Origin: Aphrophora alni
Lineage: Eukaryota > Arthropoda > Insecta > Hemiptera > Aphrophoridae
Assembly: GCA_963513935.1 (NCBI GenBank)
Contig: OY740768.1
Location: 73,756,877-73,820,876 of the forward strand
DNA length: 64,000 nucleotides
Reading direction: 5' to 3'
Shown here in pieces: positions 20,551 through 31,709 of the stretch. Every line of letters starts with the position of its first letter. Position 1 is the first letter of the stretch. The position numbers and the translations under genes are program-made. The notes beneath the pieces were generated by a model, which saw nothing but the letters and a program-made list of their open reading frames with translations, was not told where the DNA came from and ran no database searches.

Positions 20551-21055
20551 TGAAATCCTAAATATTAAATCGTTAGTGAATCAAAAGGTTTTTAAAATTA
20601 ACTAGTATAAACTTATAAATATTTAATTCCAGATTTTATAATTTTTTTTCTTCAAAATTATTGTCAGTATTGTGTCTGGTAAATGTAAAAAAAAAAAAAT
20701 AATAATAATAATAAAATTAAAAAAAAAAACAGATAGGTTAGGGTGAAATAATAAATATTGAACCATTATTGAATAAAATGTTTTTACAAAATTAACTAAT
20801 CAAAACATAATAATCTTTTATTACAGATTTTCTCACAGTTTTTAAAATAAAATTATTGTCAGTTTTGTGTTTGTAAAGTTCACACAAATACAAGGTAGGT
20901 TAGAGTGAAATTCTAAATATTAAAGCAATATTAAATCAAAAGTGTTTACAAAAATAATTAATTCAAACATAACAATGTTTTATTATAGATTTTCAAACAG
21001 CTAATTTTACAAGTTATTGTCAGTTTTTTGTTTAGAAAATAAAGATAAAACAGTC
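20551..21055. repeat. Diverged tandem repeat, three units of about 160-190 bp
   Basis: Units begin with TGAAAT near 20551, 20744 and 20906. Each runs through TAAATATT, AATCAAAA, AAAATTAACTA, a TTTTATTACAGATTTT-like segment and ATTGTCAGT.TTGTGT. The first unit is lengthened by poly(A) and (AAT)n tracts. Units two and three also share a GGTTAG(A/G)GTGAAAT start. Confidence 0.7.
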
Positions 21056-21059
21056 CTTA

Positions 21060-22270
21060 GTCAGAAAATAACATCCCTTCATCTGTATCACTTTATTGCA
21101 CTTCCATTGTTGATCATTCTAGTCTGTCGACATCAGGTATACTACGATCAAACGTAGTAAATTATATTGATGTTTTTTCGCATATGTTTATCTCCGCCTA
21201 CGTTTATCGTTTTCAGGCGTACCAGGGCATCATCGTTTTGATGAACTTGAATTATAATGTGAAGGAATATTTTAATTTTGCTCTACATCATTGTCCTTGT
21301 CACACTCACGGTTCATTTCGGTACTAGTAATTAATAAAATACACAACAAATATTTCTGTTTTTTCTGTTTTGTCTTAAATGAGTGGCCTGGCACTCACAA
21401 ATATGAAGCCTAACTTCTCAATTCTTTTATGAAATGATTTTACTTTTGTAAACGGATTCCCACTTTTATAAACTAGTATCACGATTTTTTCACATTTCTC
21501 TACTTGGTTAGGGTTTTATTAATATTACTGCGAGGAATATCGCGCAAAATAACAAAATAACCTATTAGAGTAACAATAAATGATTTTGAACACAATAACT
21601 ATCAGTTAGCAACGCTACACAACCTTAACAGGATATGTTTAGAAACAACTACACCTAGTTGGTATTTATAATTTATATATGCTAGGTGTTTGTATTTTAT
21701 TTACTTTCTATAAGACTATTCTTGTTCTCTTATTCATAAGGTGATTTGAATATGGGAATGATACATTTTAAGAAAGTACCTTACTTTAAGTGATAATTGG
21801 CTAACGAACTGTATTTAAGTATTGTGATATTCAAGCAAAACCACGACGAACGATAATATCGTCTCAAACACTATAATTTTAGGAAGCTTTTGCAATAATT
21901 ATCTTTTGGTGGTTTGGTAACACCGATGGTAACTTACCTCTACTCAATTTTGTGTTAACTACTAATGGACAAGAAATTCACAGGCTCTCTATAAGGGTGT
22001 TTCATTTTCTCCTTTTTTTTTTGTTCTGCTGATTTCTATTACAATTGTTAATTTTCTTTTAGATGAATTAAAGCAGGGAGAAATTTATTATAATTCCGAA
22101 AAAAAAGTCTTATTTCAGTTCAGTAGTTTTACAGTTTCTCATTTCTTTTTACTAACAAACCCCAATTTTCATAATTCATTTCTGTTTACTCCTACTAAAT
22201 ATGAGCATAAAATTCACTCACATTTAATTTCGTTTGTCCCGATTTAGATCAAACCCTCCTTGAGATTGTC
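21060..22270. other. No gene recognised
   Basis: A+T-rich sequence with short frames only. Nothing repeats visibly within it. Confidence 0.55.
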
Positions 22271-22274
22271 AAAA

Positions 22275-23440
22275 CGACTATAATCTTCACCCTATGCGGA
22301 CCTATCAACACAAAGCCATCCTGCATGATGGATGGAGTTTACGCCTCCAGCTACTTTGAAGAAAAATCAAACTGGAGAGGATGGCTACCCTCAGCGCAGC
22401 AGACGGTGAGTTCACTGCCAAATCAGCAGAGTCAATCATGACTCACTGGGTTGTGTCATACAACCGCGTTATGTCTCAGACCTTCTCGGCCAATATTAAT
22501 GTCAAGCAGTGCAATTCTGTAAAATTCATAAAATACATCTGCAAGTATGTCGAAAAGGGTCTGATAGGGCAGCATTCATTATTGAAGATATGGACGAGGT
22601 GACTATGTTCGAGGCAGGGAAATACGTCAGCTGCTCTGATGCAGCAAGAGGGATTCTCTAATTCCCTATTCACGTAAGGTTTCCTCCTGTTATACACTTT
22701 GCCGTACATCACGAAAAAGGACAAAGATTTTATTTTACCGATAACGATGTCATTGGAGGATCAATAACCTTCCAAAAGCATCTCTTCTGTTTTTTTGTAG
22801 CTGCGCAAAGTCGATGCCTTTGCAGGGCAAATTTTATATAGCGAATTTCCGATTTATTACGTAGAGAAAGGCAACAAGCTCTGGAGGAATAAACAAGTGA
22901 AGAATGTACCAGGTTATTCGGCGTAAAATAAGATCAAGTTTTGAGAAGATTGTACACCGTCCATACTGGTAATGGTTAATGTTAACACTTACGCATCCTC
23001 TTGAATGAGGTATGTGGCCCATTTATTGTCCTAAAAACGGTAGCAGCCGTAGACCACCAGTCATTCCATGCAGTATGCAGAGCACTTGGCTTGGTTGATT
23101 ACAATGCTCCTTGGGACCTTACTGGAAGAAGCTTCTATCTCTTAACAAAATCCGTAATCTGTTTGCCATCATATTGATTATTTGTCAAGGTGGAGAATGC
23201 ATACAATTTAGAAAGAAACGCCAAAACCGACTTGCAAAAGAAGTTAGATGACAAATGTAGAGAGAGTGAAATGTAGAGAATGTCGATGCCCAACTTTTCT
23301 TTCACATTATTTACAACAAGTGCCTAATCCTTGTAAAACACTCCTACACTTTAGACTTCCACCAAATTTACAAGAACTAGGAGCTCTTGTCGTCAACCGT
23401 GAATACAAGATCGAACTGTCTTTTGATACCGTCTGAAAAA
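22275..23440 (+). pseudogene. Helitron Rep/helicase remnant
   Basis: Plus-strand pieces, in order, resemble the helitron-helicase-like N-terminal part of insect Helitrons: CGPINTKPSCMMDGVY (from about 22295), then HWVVSYN...SQTFSANINVKQCNSVKFIKYICKYVEKG (22440-22560), an EAGKYVSCSDAARGIL block (22608-22660), FPIHVRFPPVIHFAVHHEKG (22660-22720), and late VDHQSFHAVCRALGLV (about 23055-23100). Frames shift and stop often. No CTRR terminus or hairpin was located. It is an old non-functional copy. Confidence 0.7.
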
Positions 23441-23444
23441 GTTG

Positions 23445-24334
23445 ATGTGAATTTTCCAAGGAATTCATGAAATCAAAAAAGGAAAACCTACGAAAAAAAA
23501 GAAAAAAAAAATCATACAAAAGATTTTGATTACATGCAGACATTTTTGGATATATCTTTAGGGGAACTTTTTTTAAATTTTGATTTTCAGAAATATTGCA
23601 CTAATTTGGCACCTTACTGCAGAGTTCCCAAAAAAATAAATAAAATGTTCAGAGAACTCTTATAATAAAATGTATATTTTAGAATAAATTTGTCTTAACT
23701 CAATAGCACTTCAGTGATTTCTTGGTTTATATTTTAATCTTAAAAACCATCAACATAATGTTTTTATTACAAAACTATCCTCTAAAAAGTTATAACCTAT
23801 AAAATCTAATTACGCTATTCAAATTGAACAAAATGGAAATGCGGAACATTCTTTATTTCTAATAATTATATGCAAATTTTAACCTCGACTACTGAAGAGC
23901 TTCATTTTGTTTCCCCTCAAGTCAACAGTAGACGATGGTTAAGTTAAAATAGTGCAAGTTGTGAATTTACATGTAAATAAGACTAGAAAGATGGGATTTG
24001 CTGTTATTATACTAAAACAAACATGTAACACTTATCTGTAATAAAATAACTGTTAATCTCTCACAAATAAATTATAATAAAATTAATTGCATCATTATTA
24101 ATTAATAATTTCTAATATTAGGAAAGTTTGAGGCAAATTTTAACAAAATGTATTGTCTCAAGATATCCTGCAATCAGAAAGTATAAATAGAATAATTATT
24201 GCCCTTTGTAGCTGATTTTAAAAGTTACCCTCCATCATCTACATGTTAACTTCTAAATTACAAAGTTATTTATTGTTTGTGTTTTATAAACATATATTTA
24301 ACGATTTGCCATAAAGTAGATCATTTTTCTAAAA

Positions 24335-24382
<48 letters not shown>

Positions 24383-24530
24383 TTTCGAATGAATAGACAT
24401 AGTTTTAATCTTTGCCTTAAGATAATTTGTATAGGGAAATATTTTAGATATAGTATGTTAAGTCAAAACAATTCTTTTGTCCTACGAGGTATCAAACAGT
24501 TACAGAAAGGTCCATTATTAACATAAGAAA
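23445..24530. other. No gene recognised; (AT)n tract
   Basis: A+T-rich, with a perfect (AT)n of about 42 bp at 24336-24377. Confidence 0.6.
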
Positions 24531-24699
24531 GCGACGCAGATTCAGTTGGCAGCTGTTTAGAGTCGTGATTATCAATTGATTTGAGACGGTGGATCTCAAC
24601 TTTATACATTTTGGTAGTTGGTACGGAGTCAATCACCTCGAAGAAGGCAATTAGTAAACCGGAGTAAGTTTTGACACTTTTTTGATACGCTTACTTACA

Positions 24700-25000
24700 T
24701 TGCTGGGTAAGCCTATGTTTATAGCAGACAAGGCCGCTAATGTGACTACTGCCCTCAACAGAGAGTTAGCGTCGGTTGAGACAAAAAGAGTGCATCGTGT
24801 CGCATGATCTTACAGAACAGTGGAGGATTCAGCAGTATTGGTAGTAGCAGGAGTTATTCCAATTGAGTTGATGGCTTAGGAAAGGAAAAGCCCCTACGAG
24901 GGTAAGACCGTAATGGATGTCAAATTGGGAAAATGTGAGGCCAGGCGTACACCATACGCTGCAGAACGTATGAACGTAGAAGATAGAGGTAGATGAAGTG
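24700..25000 (+). pseudogene. Non-LTR retrotransposon (LINE) reverse-transcriptase C-terminal remnant
   Basis: One plus-strand frame from about 24750 reads RELASVETKRVHRVA-stop-SYRTVEDSAVLVVAGVIPIELMA-stop-ERKSPYEG. This is the conserved block after the RT thumb in R1/I/Jockey-type LINEs (RV.R.YRT.S..AL.V.AG..P..L.A.ER). Two stops interrupt it. The sequence around 24680-24750 (LLG…ADKAAN-like) may be the preceding segment. Confidence 0.65.
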
Positions 25001-25069
25001 CATGATTAAAACTGGATATAGGCCACTAGATACCCGAGGATTCGGAAGATTGTATTCATCGTTCCTGTA

Positions 25070-25587
25070 AACTATTTGGGAAATCGATTTTAATTATTTT
25101 TATATTTATTATATCGCATAATAACGGATGATTGAATGATAGCTATCCATTGGTATTTGAATCATTGCGATTGTAATACATTTACAGTTAGTATCATTCA
25201 TTAAAAAAACAAATTGGACCGTAGTGGCAACTTACATGCCGTGTGTCACTTGTCCGAGTGATAGACGTCTTCGAGAACTACTTAATATTGAACTATTAAT
25301 TAACTTCTACAATATGAACTACTTAATATTGGTTCTGTAGAATTGACTTTTATTATACATTTGTTATCACTTCACAAGTACCAAAGTAATATTTGTCACT
25401 CTTTTTGTGTTTTAAATGTAATTTTGAGTGATGCCTAGTGATCCTTTCTATTTTTATTTAAACGTATTTCATCATCACAATAGTTATAAAATTATAAATA
25501 GTTTGAATAAACACAGCGTGGTTAAATACAGTTATTGGTTTAGGCTAATAATTTAGACCTATAATATTTTTAAATGAATTAAACACA

Positions 25588-25643
<56 letters not shown>

Positions 25644-25890
25644 TTTTCAAACGTATTGCACTACGAGAATGGTGACCTTATCATTACATTATCCTTTAAT
25701 TTTATTGTGTTGAATTTTATAGAGAAAAATTTTTCAAAATTAATTTTACAATCATGTTATAAATTGTTAAGTTTATTATATTTTGATTTACAAATGTACA
25801 TTTCATCTAGTATTTAATAATAATTTTTGTCCTGATATAGCTAAAGGGGACTCGGATAATACAGAAAGAAATAAGAACAGGAAAAGTTGT
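25070..25890. other. No gene recognised; (AT)n tract
   Basis: Downstream flank of the small Cys-rich gene, with a long (AT)n tract at about 25591-25639. Confidence 0.6.
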
Positions 25891-25893
25891 GAT

Positions 25894-25899
25894 TTTATT
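25894..25899 (-). terminator. Polyadenylation signal of the small Cys-rich gene
   Basis: AATAAA on the minus strand, 40 nt after the stop codon. Confidence 0.5.
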
Positions 25900-25938
25900 T
25901 TTAATAAATGTGTGTTTACTATTTGATGGGTTTTTGCT

Positions 25939-28247
25939 TTAAGAAATATTGAAACTCGGAATGCACACAGGTTCTGGCGGGATACAAGTAGCACCTTCAG
26001 CGCACATTATTAAAGGATAAATACAATCTTCACCAGGGTTACAAAAGATAATTCCACATGGTATCCGAGGTAGCTCTGTTGTTGTTGATTCATCTGAAAA
26101 CACATATTTAAATTAATCACAAATCATATCTCTGTATACATTTATAAAAAAAGTCTGTCTAATTAAAATGATAAAATTTGGGGATCGGTTAAGGCGCTGA
26201 TCTTTGATATTTTGTTTTCTTTCGACCTAAGATTGGAACCCTTCGCTCGGTCCTTAGTGGCTGGCTATACAGTTCAGAGGAAGAATTGCGTAGCTCAGTT
26301 GGCACAGCGAGAGCTCTTTTTTCGCCGCAGTTAGAATTAGTGAACTAGAAAAATTGTTATTTGACCCAATTTTGTTAAAACTGACAAACTCTTGGAAAAC
26401 TCAGTTTTTAACGACATATGTAAGTAAATTCAAAGAAGAATTAAACAAATCATCATTTGCAAGACGAAGTTTCAACAAACCTAACCAATTAACTTCACGA
26501 AAAATGAAATATTTACAATATTATCAACTCAACAGTAGTAGATTACAACGGAAACATATTTAACTAAAATAATGTAAATAATAATTGATGTTCTTTAATT
26601 TAAAAAATACAAATTTTGCACTTATACATTAAGCATAATATACATTTGTGAAAATAACAAATCATTAATCACACATTAATGCATGTCGTGACCATAAATA
26701 TTTTATTATACATGACAGTTCAAAATCACTAATTAATTAATGAAACACGATGGAACTAATCGGTAACTCTGATTTTTCTACAAATTATGCCAAACGAATG
26801 TACTTAAATGATAACAGTTTTTTAATGATAATAAAAACGCACAGCGTTGAATGTCTCTAAACATTGTACTCATACCTTTTGAAAAGCATCCAATAAAGAC
26901 ACATCCTCCTCTTCTTAGGTTGGTAACTGATTGTTATGGGTAAGTCAGGTTATCTTTAGATCTCTTGTTTAATTCGATGACTGTGTTTAATTCTTCTGAA
27001 TCCGAATTTTCGCCGTGGGACCTCCAGTTACCCAGAAAATAGATTTTTACTCACACCGTATAATTCCAATTTTCACACCTTGAGAGTTTTTTGTCTTTTG
27101 GTCACTTTAGTTTGGCGATTGTTCCGGACAAAGTTTCTACCAGCATTGTAGATCTCGTAAGTATTTTCTGTGTTTTTCCTATTCCACACTATTGTTTATT
27201 TAACACTTCTGGTTTTGGAGCTAATGGTTTTGGGGCTAATTAAAATAACATTTCGGAGTTCTCTTATTTTACATTATCTAACATACTATTACGCTTCTAC
27301 TGACAAGTTTTTATTTCTTTGCCTTAACTTTTGAAATCAATTATTGCGTAATGTTTTCTCACTTCTATTAAACAATTAAAATTCAATCTTTCTTAACAAG
27401 TTTCAATTTATTTAGCTTTTAAGACCAATTTGTATTAGCTTATTCTAAAAGCATATATATTTTTTAATTTTGTTTCCGCTCTGGAAGTTAACGTGTTTCA
27501 ATCAAATTTTTAATTATGAGTTTTTTAACAAATTTTCATTCTTTACTTTTTCTTTTTATTATTGTGCTTTTCATAAAAAAAAAAAAAAATTAAATGTCGG
27601 ATTTTGAGAATTGTTTTGGACTTAACCCTGTCGAATGTTAGAAAGAACATGTGATGAGGCTTCTACAACCTCAAAACCAGTTTTTTCGTAGATTTAAATC
27701 CACCAAATGTGTTCCATTTATTGCTAAATAATCTTGTACAAGTTATTGAGTTTAAGGCCACTTTTACTGATAATATCCTACATCTCAGAACCTGGAAAAA
27801 GCTGATTTGGTTAGTTCTAGCCACGTGTTTTTATGAAAAATTCAATTTTTACAAAAATCGATTTTTTTTTCAAATTTGTACCGTGCTCTAACCGTTGCAG
27901 CAACTAAGAAGAGTAAAATATTAAATGTTGTAAAAGAATGTAGCATCTATTTAAACTGTAGAGAAAACATCTTCATATTATTAAATGATAAATGTACTTT
28001 CCCTCAAACTTTATTCATGACACAATTACTAAATGAAACAAGAGATCTAAAGATAACCTGAACTACCCATAACTATCAGTTATTCTACCAATCTAGGAAA
28101 AAGAGTAAGTGTTTTTTATAATTTAAATTTAATCACCCGTGGATCACTGCATTCAATTATGTATTTTTCATTACGTTTTCTGTAATTTAGTGTATTGTAA
28201 GCACGATGTGTAGTATATATATTCTGATGTTCAAATGTGACCGGCCA

Positions 28248-28289
<42 letters not shown>

Positions 28290-29738
28290 GCTAGTCTGAA
28301 GGCAATTTCGATTTTGGAAATTGTGGAAAAGGTTAACTATACTCAAAGTACAACCTAAGCTTTGTAGATAAGCTAGCATTCTAACTTGATTACCAGTTTA
28401 CTTTTCATTTACACACGTCCAAAGTTAAACTTTCAGATCACAGAAATAAAACTAAAATACATAAACTAAACCTCAGACAAAATAGAAATCGTGTAGTTAC
28501 TGTTTTTACCTCTCACAATGTAACAATCATCCATACGTATACTATTTTGTTAACAATAAAGAAAAGTTCCAACTTATACAAAATCAAACTAAAATAACGG
28601 ACATTTCCAGATAAAAATCAACAAAACTATAGACGCATATGATAAACAACTTTACTATAACAATCCATTATTGTCAATGAATATTAATAATAATAACAAT
28701 AATAATAATAACATATTTGCTAACTTTAAAAGTTGGGGCTTCATATCTTTTTAAAACATCACATATTTTAACTAAATAAAATAAAATTGCGACAATAAGA
28801 TGGTTCGATTTGTGTATTTTTGTTTGGTGGTAAAAAGAGTTTGAATAACTTATATTTTGTATCCAATACTATTTAATGAGTAATTTCCTATGTGCATATA
28901 TTTTGTCTTAAAAACTGGTTCACAAATTTTGATATAGTGTGAATCTACAATCAGCAAGTATGTGAAACAATTTAGGTTGATATACACTTTCTAGACTATT
29001 TTAAGTAATTAATTATTTACGTAGTTAAATTTGAAAACAATTGGTCTTTCTAGGAAGAAGCTAAATGTTTTACGTTTAATTATGTCGATGTTATAGACAC
29101 TTTTTCATTCAACTATGGTTCATTTTCAATACAAAAAGCAGGCGTAGATTAATTACGTCAAGTATTAACTAATACAAATATATGGTGTTTGTGAAATATA
29201 TTTACCTCGGGTGTTAGTATAAGGGATAAAGCCCTGTATTTATGTCTTGACTTTGGGAAACTTTTGTAAAGGGATTAAGAATGTCCAGACTGATTTTTAC
29301 TAACATATAATCAAATAGTAGTAAAATAAATAAGAAGCAAAATAGTAAATAAGAAGCAAAATTACAACTGAAATGAAAAAGCCATTTACAAAAATTATAC
29401 AAGAAATATTCTACTATACGTCGATCTACTATACCATAGTTCACCCACCTTGGAAATTTAAGAAAAACCTGTACTTACAGACAGTCACGGGAAATCTCAA
29501 ACAGAAAAAAAGAGTTTAAAATACTGTATATGAATTTATGGTAATTGGCTGAATTCCATGTGACTTACTTAAACAATCTGATCATTAATCTCTTTTGTTT
29601 CTATATTGGATCTTAATTAATTAAAATGTCTCTGATTCGTCTTACATTTCCATTAAAAAATAAATAAAATGTTACGCTCATATTTACGATTACCTAGCAA
29701 TTATGGCTCTTCCAGGTACATAAACAAAAATTTCATAT

Positions 29739-29776
<38 letters not shown>

Positions 29777-30400
29777 TTTACATATAAGTTGGATGACATA
29801 TTTAAAATAATAATTTTACTTACGTTCACATACACCGTTTAAACACTTTCCTTCACAGCAAACGGAATCAGTTATACACTGTAAAATAAATATACAAAAT
29901 GTAATATATTGTAAAAAATGTTACTATTATTTTATTTTATTTAACATGTTATGCTTTAGATACAAAATTATTACAATGTAATTGTTACTTATTGATGGAA
30001 TATTTGTATTAATATTATTGTTTTTTCGGACATGTGCCATCATTTTGTATAACGGGAGTTGATTTATACTCTCGAAACGTCGTGTATTGTTACTTATACA
30101 CAAATGATGGCAAATGTCCGAACAAACAATAATATTAATATAATTGTATTCATTTACAATTTAGGGATAAACTAATGTTTGTATAACTATTATACTTTAT
30201 TGTTAACTATTATTTTTTTTTGTTATTTATTATTTAAACTTATTATTGTTACATATTAGAAACATAATATAAAACCAAATTATTTGTTCTGTTTGGAGGT
30301 TAAAAGAACTTACCTCTTTTCCTAAATGAACACAACAAGGAAACTGAAGACATTCCAGGGCAGATACACATACAAGAAGACACAGATACAACTGCTTCAT
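25939..30400 (-). CDS. Small secreted cysteine-rich protein, three exons, 98 aa; paralogue of the large gene
   Basis: Minus-strand exons: 30400-30314 (29 codons), 29878-29824 (55 nt) and 26093-25939 (stop TAA). Donors GAG|gtaagt and GAAC|gtaagt and acceptors ttttacag|TGT and ttttcag|ATG give phases 0 and 1, identical to the large gene. Exon 1 encodes a signal peptide (MKQLYLCLLVCVSALECLQ…). Exon 2 encodes CITDSVCCEGKCLNGVC, the same length as the large gene's mini-exon and differing mainly by an extra Cys. Exon 3 encodes an acidic/Thr linker (HESTTTELPRIP) and one module, CG...C.PGEDC.YPL..C.EG..C.PP.P.C, matching the first two modules of the large protein. It ends FNIS. It is probably secreted, perhaps an effector, salivary or antiprotease-like peptide (inference). 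It could be the ancestral single-module form or a derived short copy. Confidence 0.82.
26186..26345 (+). repeat. tRNA-like SINE head sequences
   Basis: Two Pol III A-box-like segments follow each other: CGGTTAAGGCGCTGATC (26193-26209, Leu/Ser tRNA-like) and GCGTAGCTCAGTTGGCA (26289-26305, Lys/Ala tRNA-like). A weak B-box-like GATTGGAACCC lies at 26231-26241. No cloverleaf closes. Both lie in intron 2 of the small gene. Confidence 0.4.
26914..28097. mobile_element. TIR-like inverted repeat element inside intron 2 of the small gene
   Basis: The left arm (26914-26985) and the reverse complement of the right arm (28097-28021) align over about 72 bp with a 5-bp indel, including a perfect CAGGTTATCTTTAGATCTC core that runs on for several more bases. 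The 1.0 kb between them has no recognised transposase; two plus-strand frames of 60-61 codons (27709-27891 and 27876-28061) are unassigned. It could be one non-autonomous transposon or two copies of a short repeat in opposite orientation. Confidence 0.5.
28249..28287. repeat. (AT)n microsatellite
   Basis: Perfect TA run of about 38 bp in intron 2 of the small gene. Another of about 30 bp lies at 29744-29772. Confidence 0.95.
28290..29743. other. Remainder of intron 2 of the small gene, nothing recognised
   Basis: A+T-rich with short ATA/AAT runs near 28682-28712. The 76-codon minus-strand frame at 29214-29444 is hydrophobic and A+T-driven, with no support as an exon. Confidence 0.55.
30001..30145. 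repeat. Hairpin-forming dispersed repeat in intron 1 of the small gene
   Basis: Arms of about 45 bp (30004-30051 and 30094-30141) are near-perfect inverted repeats, with TATTAATATTATTGTTTKTTCGGACAT at the outer ends and GCCATCATTTTGTATA inside. The loop contains CTCTCGAAACGTCGTGTATT. Relatives of the loop and inner arm occur at 30930-31040 and, reversed, at 49765-49850 and 8370-8400. Confidence 0.65.
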
Positions 30401-30476
30401 TTCTATTCTTCTTTGAAAATATACTTACAGCCGGATACTTGTATAGTTGCTGTTTTGTAACCTTGGCTTTACATGC

Positions 30477-30483
30477 ATATATA
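30477..30483 (-). promoter_or_regulatory. Probable TATA box of the small Cys-rich gene
   Basis: TATATAT on the minus strand, about 77-83 bp upstream of the ATG at 30400. A transcription start near 30452 would give a 5' UTR of about 50 nt. No strong TCAGT initiator is present at that spot, only an AACAGC stretch. Confidence 0.35.
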
Positions 30484-30740
30484 AAGATATAGACTAGAAA
30501 ACATGGAACGCAATATATTTCACATCGTGTGAATTAAAGCAAAGAGTATTATCTCTGGAGTATATATTTCGATTGTCAAAATTAAGAGATACAACGATTA
30601 TTTTGATATTTAAAACTAATGGGAAATACAAAAAGTAATATGGTATAGTTTTTCCAACATTTATCATAATTTGTGTATATAAAAAGTCAATACATGCTGT
30701 TTCAAGAGAATAGATCACCCGTCATTGTTACATCGAGAAC

Positions 30741-30741
<1 letters not shown>

Positions 30742-30792
<51 letters not shown>
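30742..30792. repeat. (AT)n microsatellite
   Basis: About 25 TA units, roughly 300 bp upstream of the small gene's start. Confidence 0.95.
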
Positions 30793-30794
<2 letters not shown>

Positions 30795-30929
30795 AATACA
30801 GTCTACTTATTAGTTATTTTGGAAACTAAAACCATTTGCGTAAGAAAGGAACATAGAGATAAAGTTAGGTCTAAGCATCCTTAACTACGATTTATTTTAT
30901 TTTTTCACATTTGTCAAGATTTAAGAAGT

Positions 30930-31040
30930 TGTCATTTGATAACGGAAGTTGATTCATATTCGTACTCTCGTAACATCGTGTATTCACTTTTTATGTACAA
31001 AAATGATAGCAAATATCCAAATAAACTACAGCAATAACTT
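30930..31040. repeat. Second copy of the hairpin-type dispersed repeat
   Basis: AACGGAAGTTGATTCATATTCG…CTCTCGTAACATCGTGTATT…ATGTACAAAAATGATAGCAAAT follows the same order as 30048-30118. It is more diverged, and the left arm is degraded. Confidence 0.5.
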
Positions 31041-31389
31041 GAATAATATCTCATAATTAATTAATTATTAAACCAGAACAATTAAGTGAGTATGTTTTAT
31101 TTGGTTATAACAAAATGAAGTAATGTATTACTAGTTTTTAGCAAAGGAAAGATTTATTATTTTTTCACAACAATTGGTAAATTAAAAAAAAAAAGTTTAC
31201 CGTTGTTAGTAGTACTAAGGATAAACTAAAACTATTTCTATGAAAACTCGTCGTTTTGGATTCAATGCCCACAAGAACAATATTAAACATGTGAACAGAT
31301 TTACCAATAATAAGGCAACAAATAACATGTTATTTATCATAGACTAAAAAGAATATGTCACTTAGCCGGCTTTTATAATCCATCATAAA

Positions 31390-31700
31390 TTCCTTTTTTT
31401 CTCTGTTTCCCTTTTTCTCTCTCCTCTTTTTCTCCCTCCTTCTTCTCTCTCTATCTACTTCTCCTCTCCTTTTCTACTTTGACCTATCTGTCTTTTTATC
31501 TTTAACGATTTCTCTATCTTTTCTACCTTTCTTCCTCTTCCTCTCTTCTCCCGGTCTCTCTCTTCTCGCCTATTTCTCTCTCCCTCTCTTCCTCCTTCTC
31601 CAGTCTCTTACTTCTCTGGAATGTATGTTTTCATATCTCTTTCTCTCCTTCTTTCCTTTTATATCTCCCTCCTCCTCTTTCTCTCTCTCATATAGAGATT
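31390..31700 (+). repeat. Polypyrimidine tract of about 300 bp
   Basis: The plus strand is almost entirely C and T (TCTC, TTCC and CCTC mixtures) with few interrupting purines. It is imperfect, not a simple microsatellite. Confidence 0.9.
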
Positions 31701-31709
31701 TCACCTAAA

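Noticed and set aside
28116..28379. Minus-strand frame with an IYIYIY run
   Set aside because: Translation of an (AT)n microsatellite.
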